Origin: a virus
Reading direction: 5' to 3' (one strand)
DNA: 34,079 nucleotides
IMG/VR virus record: IMGVR_UViG_3300047494_000016
Location: 1 to 34,079 of that record
Below the pieces are notes generated by a model that worked only from the letters and a program-made list of their open reading frames with translations, searched no databases and was not told where the DNA came from. Made by a program: the position numbers and the translations under genes. The stretch's first letter is position 1; every line of letters begins with the position of its first letter. Positions 32,130 through 34,079 of the stretch are shown piece by piece.

Positions 32130-32354
32130 TCATGCGGCATCGCCCTTGCTGGGTTCACGCAGCTGAAATCCGGGCACCAACCCGATGGCCGCCGCAATCT
32201 TCGGGCAAATCTTCCGGCGCCCGGTGCACACGAAATTCACGAACTGCGGACAGATGCCGAGATGCCGGGCGAAGGCAGATTGCGAGCCGTGAAAATCCGC
32301 GATGTGGGATTTTAGGCGGGCGACGGCCTCATCGTGGGTCAGGAAACCGGACAT
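32130..32354 (-). CDS. Cro/XRE-type HTH regulator
   Basis: 74 residues, ATG at 32354 behind a strong GGAGG site. The frame from 32393 lies in the preceding gene. The HTH is visible as SQSAFARHLGICPQFVNFV followed by CTGRRKICPKIAAAIGLV, where the second helix is the recognition helix, as in YdaS/Cro-like repressors. It is likely the transcriptional switch of the early region or of lysogeny. No divergent CI-type partner is in the window. It overlaps its upstream neighbour by 16 bases. Confidence 0.8.
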   Translation of the reverse strand: MSGFLTHDEAVARLKSHIADFHGSQSAFARHLGICPQFVNFVCTGRRKICPKIAAAIGLVPGFQLREPSKGDAA

Positions 32355-32545
32355 GAAGCGGCCTCCGCACTGATCGGCGACCACGGCCAGCACGCCCAGG
32401 AGCAGAATGCCTTGTCAGGAACCGGCATCGTCTCAATGTCGGTGACGAACAGGTCGTTGAACCTCTGCACGGCGCCGTCTGTGCCGACCTGGATGGCAAC
32501 GGCATCAGCACAGGTGACCGGGCGACGGCAGGTGGCGCAGATCAT
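32339..32545 (-). CDS. Small putative zinc-binding protein
   Basis: 68 residues, ATG at 32545 overlapping the preceding stop (ATGA); an ATG at 32557 is also possible. CATC near the N-terminus (MICATCRRPVTC) and CSWAC near residues 47-51 could bind one zinc ion. The middle (AIQVGTDGAVQRFNDLFVTDIETMP) looks like a small beta-alpha unit. It lies between the HTH protein and the Cro-like gene. No family recognised. Confidence 0.6.
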   Translation of the reverse strand: MICATCRRPVTCADAVAIQVGTDGAVQRFNDLFVTDIETMPVPDKAFCSWACWPWSPISAEAASCPVS

Positions 32546-33144
32546 GCCGTTCGCCATACGCGCGCGCCGCCCTGAACCTGCCGGGCCACAAACTTGCTGG
32601 CGCCACGGCGGCTCGCACCGTTCGCCATACCAAAAACGCTTTGCGGTTTGTGATCGCTAGACGGAATGAAGAAGGATTCGCCAACCTCCATTTCGTCCCA
32701 GGGATAAGCCGACCCTTTCGAGACTGTCGCAGCAGCCTCTGGAATTGGAACGCCTCGCTCAAGGGGCACTCCCTTTTGCGTCATCCGGGTTTTCTGGGGT
32801 TCAGCTTCAATAACCGGCTGCGGCTTGGGAGCGACAGGCGCCGCCTTCATCACCGGAACCGGCGCTTGCGGCGACTTCGGCGACGGCGCAAACAGCCGCA
32901 ACTCCTTGATGCGGTCTGCGACATCGGCTTGGCTGAGTCTGGCGCCAAGCGTCCTGTTTAGACCATCGGTGACCTGTGCCACGCCTTGACCCAGGCCGCA
33001 GTAGCACCGTTCTAAAACTGCATCCCGCTGCTCACTCCAAAGCTGCAAATGCGTCACTGACGCCTTGCCATTACCTTGAGGCGGTAACGAAGCCTGACGC
33101 TCCGCCAGGGTCGTTACGGGCGGGCGTGATCCACCTACGGGCAT
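32542..33144 (-). CDS. HTH protein with conserved phage C-terminal domain
   Basis: 200 residues if started at ATG 33144, which overlaps the preceding stop (TGATG); ATG at 33192 is an alternative but lies in the GcrA-like gene. Residues 35-85 (LWSEQRDAVLERCYCG then TLGARLSQADVADRIKELRLFA) look like a diverged GcrA/Myb-type HTH. A Pro/Ala/Lys linker follows. The last 55 residues, YPWDEMEVGESFFIPSS through KFVARQVQGGARVWRTA, form a small domain common in phage regulators and early proteins. Coupling to a GcrA-like gene suggests a joint DNA-binding function. Confidence 0.7.
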   Translation of the reverse strand: MPVGGSRPPVTTLAERQASLPPQGNGKASVTHLQLWSEQRDAVLERCYCGLGQGVAQVTDGLNRTLGARLSQADVADRIKELRLFAPSPKSPQAPVPVMKAAPVAPKPQPVIEAEPQKTRMTQKGVPLERGVPIPEAAATVSKGSAYPWDEMEVGESFFIPSSDHKPQSVFGMANGASRRGASKFVARQVQGGARVWRTA

Positions 33145-33329
33145 CAGGCAACTCGCTTGATTGGAGACGGACGCGAGGGAAACTTGTTCCAATGGGCAAT
33201 GCCGATAATAGAGTTCTTGCTGACTTCCAGCAGCTCGCCGATCACCCGCGCGCTATATCCCTCATTCCAAAGTGCCCGCGCACGTTCGATAAAATCAGCG
33301 GGCCACGTGTTTTCGCGTTGAGCGGCCAT
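33144..33329 (-). CDS. GcrA-like DNA-binding protein
   Basis: 61 residues, ATG at 33329 with GGAGGAG upstream. The sequence WPADFIERARALWNEGYSAR, VIGELLEVSKNSIIGIAH closely follows the N-terminal DNA-binding domain of GcrA (W-D-RVE-LK-LW-EGLSASQIA-ELG-VSRNAVIGKVHR). GcrA is an alphaproteobacterial cell-cycle regulator that works with sigma-70 RNA polymerase at GANTC-methylated promoters. The C-terminal sigma-interacting domain is absent, so this short form may compete with host GcrA or act as a small phage activator. It is the best clue to the host group. Confidence 0.8.
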   Translation of the reverse strand: MAAQRENTWPADFIERARALWNEGYSARVIGELLEVSKNSIIGIAHWNKFPSRPSPIKRVA

Positions 33330-33334
33330 GCCTC

Positions 33335-33715
33335 TTACTCCTCCACCACACCAGCCACCACGTCCAAGCGCGCATCGCCCGCGCCTTCGCCCAACGCATC
33401 AGCATTCGGCTCCCCCATCATTTCCGCCAGCAGTGCACGCCGCTGCGCGATTATCTGTTCCGACCGCGCGATGTCCGCCGCCAGCCACGCAGTGAACCGC
33501 GCGCGCACCGCCCTGCACGCGGCCGGCAGAGTCACGGGTTGTTGGTAGTGGTGCGAGTAGACCTTGCGCGCCGGCAGGCCGAGCGCATCGGCGGCAATGT
33601 CCAGCGCCGCGCTCACCTTGGTGCCGCGCTGCCGCTCAATGGCGACAACCTGATCCACGTATGCGGCGGCGCTGTTCACGCGCGCAAATCCGTTGCAGGA
33701 ATTCTTGCAAGCCAT
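33335..33715 (-). CDS. Unknown helical protein, possibly DNA-binding
   Basis: 126 residues. ATG at 33715 has AGGA about ten bases upstream; the frame extends to 33787 but without a good site. The N-terminus carries two cysteines (ACKNSC). A helical segment, TKVSAALDIAADALGLPARKVYSHHYQQ, has an HTH-like shape. A longer helix follows (RFTAWLAADIARSEQIIAQRRALLAEM) and then an acidic tail. It stops six bases before the GcrA-like gene. No family recognised. Confidence 0.6.
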   Translation of the reverse strand: MACKNSCNGFARVNSAAAYVDQVVAIERQRGTKVSAALDIAADALGLPARKVYSHHYQQPVTLPAACRAVRARFTAWLAADIARSEQIIAQRRALLAEMMGEPNADALGEGAGDARLDVVAGVVEE

Positions 33716-33828
33716 GTCTCGTGTCCTGATGCATGAAGCGAACATGCAGGCAGGGAGATCAACCACTGGGATGCAAGGCGAAACCACAGATTGCGCGTGC
33801 GGGCCTGGAAGCGAGCGCGCGCCGTCAT
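33676..33828 (-). CDS. Possible 50-residue overlapping ORF
   Basis: ATG at 33828 overlaps the stop of the preceding membrane protein (ATGA), which suggests translational coupling. The product starts basic (MTARARFQARTRNLWFRLASQW) and becomes hydrophobic. It overlaps the 126-residue gene by 40 bases. Only the junction supports it; it could equally be chance in this GC-rich DNA. If not real, the 109 bases between 33716 and 33824 are empty apart from the ribosome site. Confidence 0.3.
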   Translation of the reverse strand: MTARARFQARTRNLWFRLASQWLISLPACSLHASGHETWLARIPATDLRA

Positions 33829-33965
33829 TTCGAAAACCCGAAGCGAAAAAACGCGATCAGCGCGCCGTACAGCAGCGCCATGCCAACGATCCACTGGACC
33901 GCTGCCATGATCTCGCCGCGCCGGGAGGGCGCGGGCTCGAAAGAGTAGGGGTGATCTACAGACAC
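33825..33965 (-). CDS. Small single-span membrane protein
   Basis: 46 residues from GTG at 33965, which overlaps the preceding gene by ten bases. A polar N-terminus (SVDHPYSFEPAPSRRG) leads to one membrane segment (MAAVQWIVGMALLYGALIAFF) and a short basic end. It is paired with another tiny membrane protein. Such pairs occur in phage early regions and may alter the host membrane or exclude other phages. Function unknown. Confidence 0.55.
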   Translation of the reverse strand: MSVDHPYSFEPAPSRRGEIMAAVQWIVGMALLYGALIAFFRFGFSK

Positions 33966-34060
33966 GCCCACACCACGACGAAGAGCATGGCCCACAGCGC
34001 GCCGCCGAACGCCAAACCATGGAAAATGCCGCGGGCGGCTGCCAAGGGCTCCTCTTCCAT
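33956..34060 (-). CDS. Tiny membrane protein
   Basis: 34 residues, ATG at 34060: an acidic N-terminus (MEEEPLAAARG) and one hydrophobic helix (LAFGGALWAMLFVVVWACL). ATG overlaps a TGA (34060-34062) that would end an upstream frame (...LSGVL) running off the window, so it may be part of an operon that continues to the right. Support is composition and coupling only. Confidence 0.5.
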   Translation of the reverse strand: MEEEPLAAARGIFHGLAFGGALWAMLFVVVWACL

Positions 34061-34079
34061 CACAGCACGCCCGAGAGGC

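Noticed and set aside
1-34079. Complete circular or circularly permuted phage genome
   Set aside because: Joining the two ends does not continue the NinB-like frame with family-like sequence, so the window is best read as an excerpt.
1-34079. tRNA genes, integrase or attachment sites
   Set aside because: I looked for cloverleaf-like segments, tyrosine or serine recombinase motifs and flanking direct repeats, and saw none. A tRNA scan would be needed to exclude one fully.

Overview
The window is about 34 kb of a tailed-phage genome, or a prophage carved from one, of the short-tailed (podovirus) type. Every gene I can support lies on the minus strand, and most neighbours overlap by 4-8 bases or sit a few bases apart, so the genes read from the right end of the window to the left. 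The head genes look like Bordetella phage BPP-1: a podovirus-type portal, a Bbp19-like protein, scaffold, a BPP-1-type major capsid protein and a Bbp16-like cement protein. The DNA is GC-rich. A small protein resembling the N-terminus of the cell-cycle regulator GcrA, plus two more GcrA-like helix-turn-helix genes, points to an alphaproteobacterial host. That host call is inference; no host gene, integrase, tRNA or attachment site is visible.

Layout in reading order. (1) 34060-31669: very small membrane proteins, a GcrA-like DNA-binding protein, a second HTH protein, a Cro-like regulator and a small Ig-like protein, closed by a clear rho-independent terminator. (2) 31612-27474: replication and recombination genes, namely a conserved phage protein, a DEAD/DEAH-box helicase with a zinc ribbon, a VRR-NUC nuclease, an unknown protein and a RepA-like AAA ATPase. 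(3) 27473-27237: a non-coding gap with seven copies of a TGCGCCAAAT-like repeat and a long hairpin, the best candidate for a replication origin. (4) 27236-24606: a GcrA-like zinc-ribbon protein, a DUF5681-type small-terminase candidate, the large terminase and two small proteins. (5) 24540-17617: portal, a repeat-rich head-fibre-like protein, Bbp19-like protein, scaffold, capsid, cement and the first part of the head-tail adaptor. (6) 17620-4699: the rest of the adaptor fused to Ig-like domains, the tail nozzle, and the ejected internal virion proteins, including a lytic transglycosylase and a 1734-residue protein with an HETGH metallopeptidase motif. (7) 4644-1717: a long tail fibre with about 15 tandem repeats. 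(8) 1720-102: lysis genes (spanin candidates, holin candidate, SLT-type endolysin). A NinB-like gene runs off the left edge.

Three signals stand out. First, an identical 16-18 base element, TTGAAACACCCGGAAT(AA), lies 34-58 bases before the start codons that open the portal, scaffold/capsid and tail-fibre blocks; it looks like a phage-specific promoter or operator that partitions the late genes. Second, the iteron-like array follows directly after the RepA-like gene. Third, four virion proteins carry large beta-rich, repeat-type insertions. The adaptor in particular seems to be split into two overlapping genes, with about 425 residues of Ig-like sequence in between.
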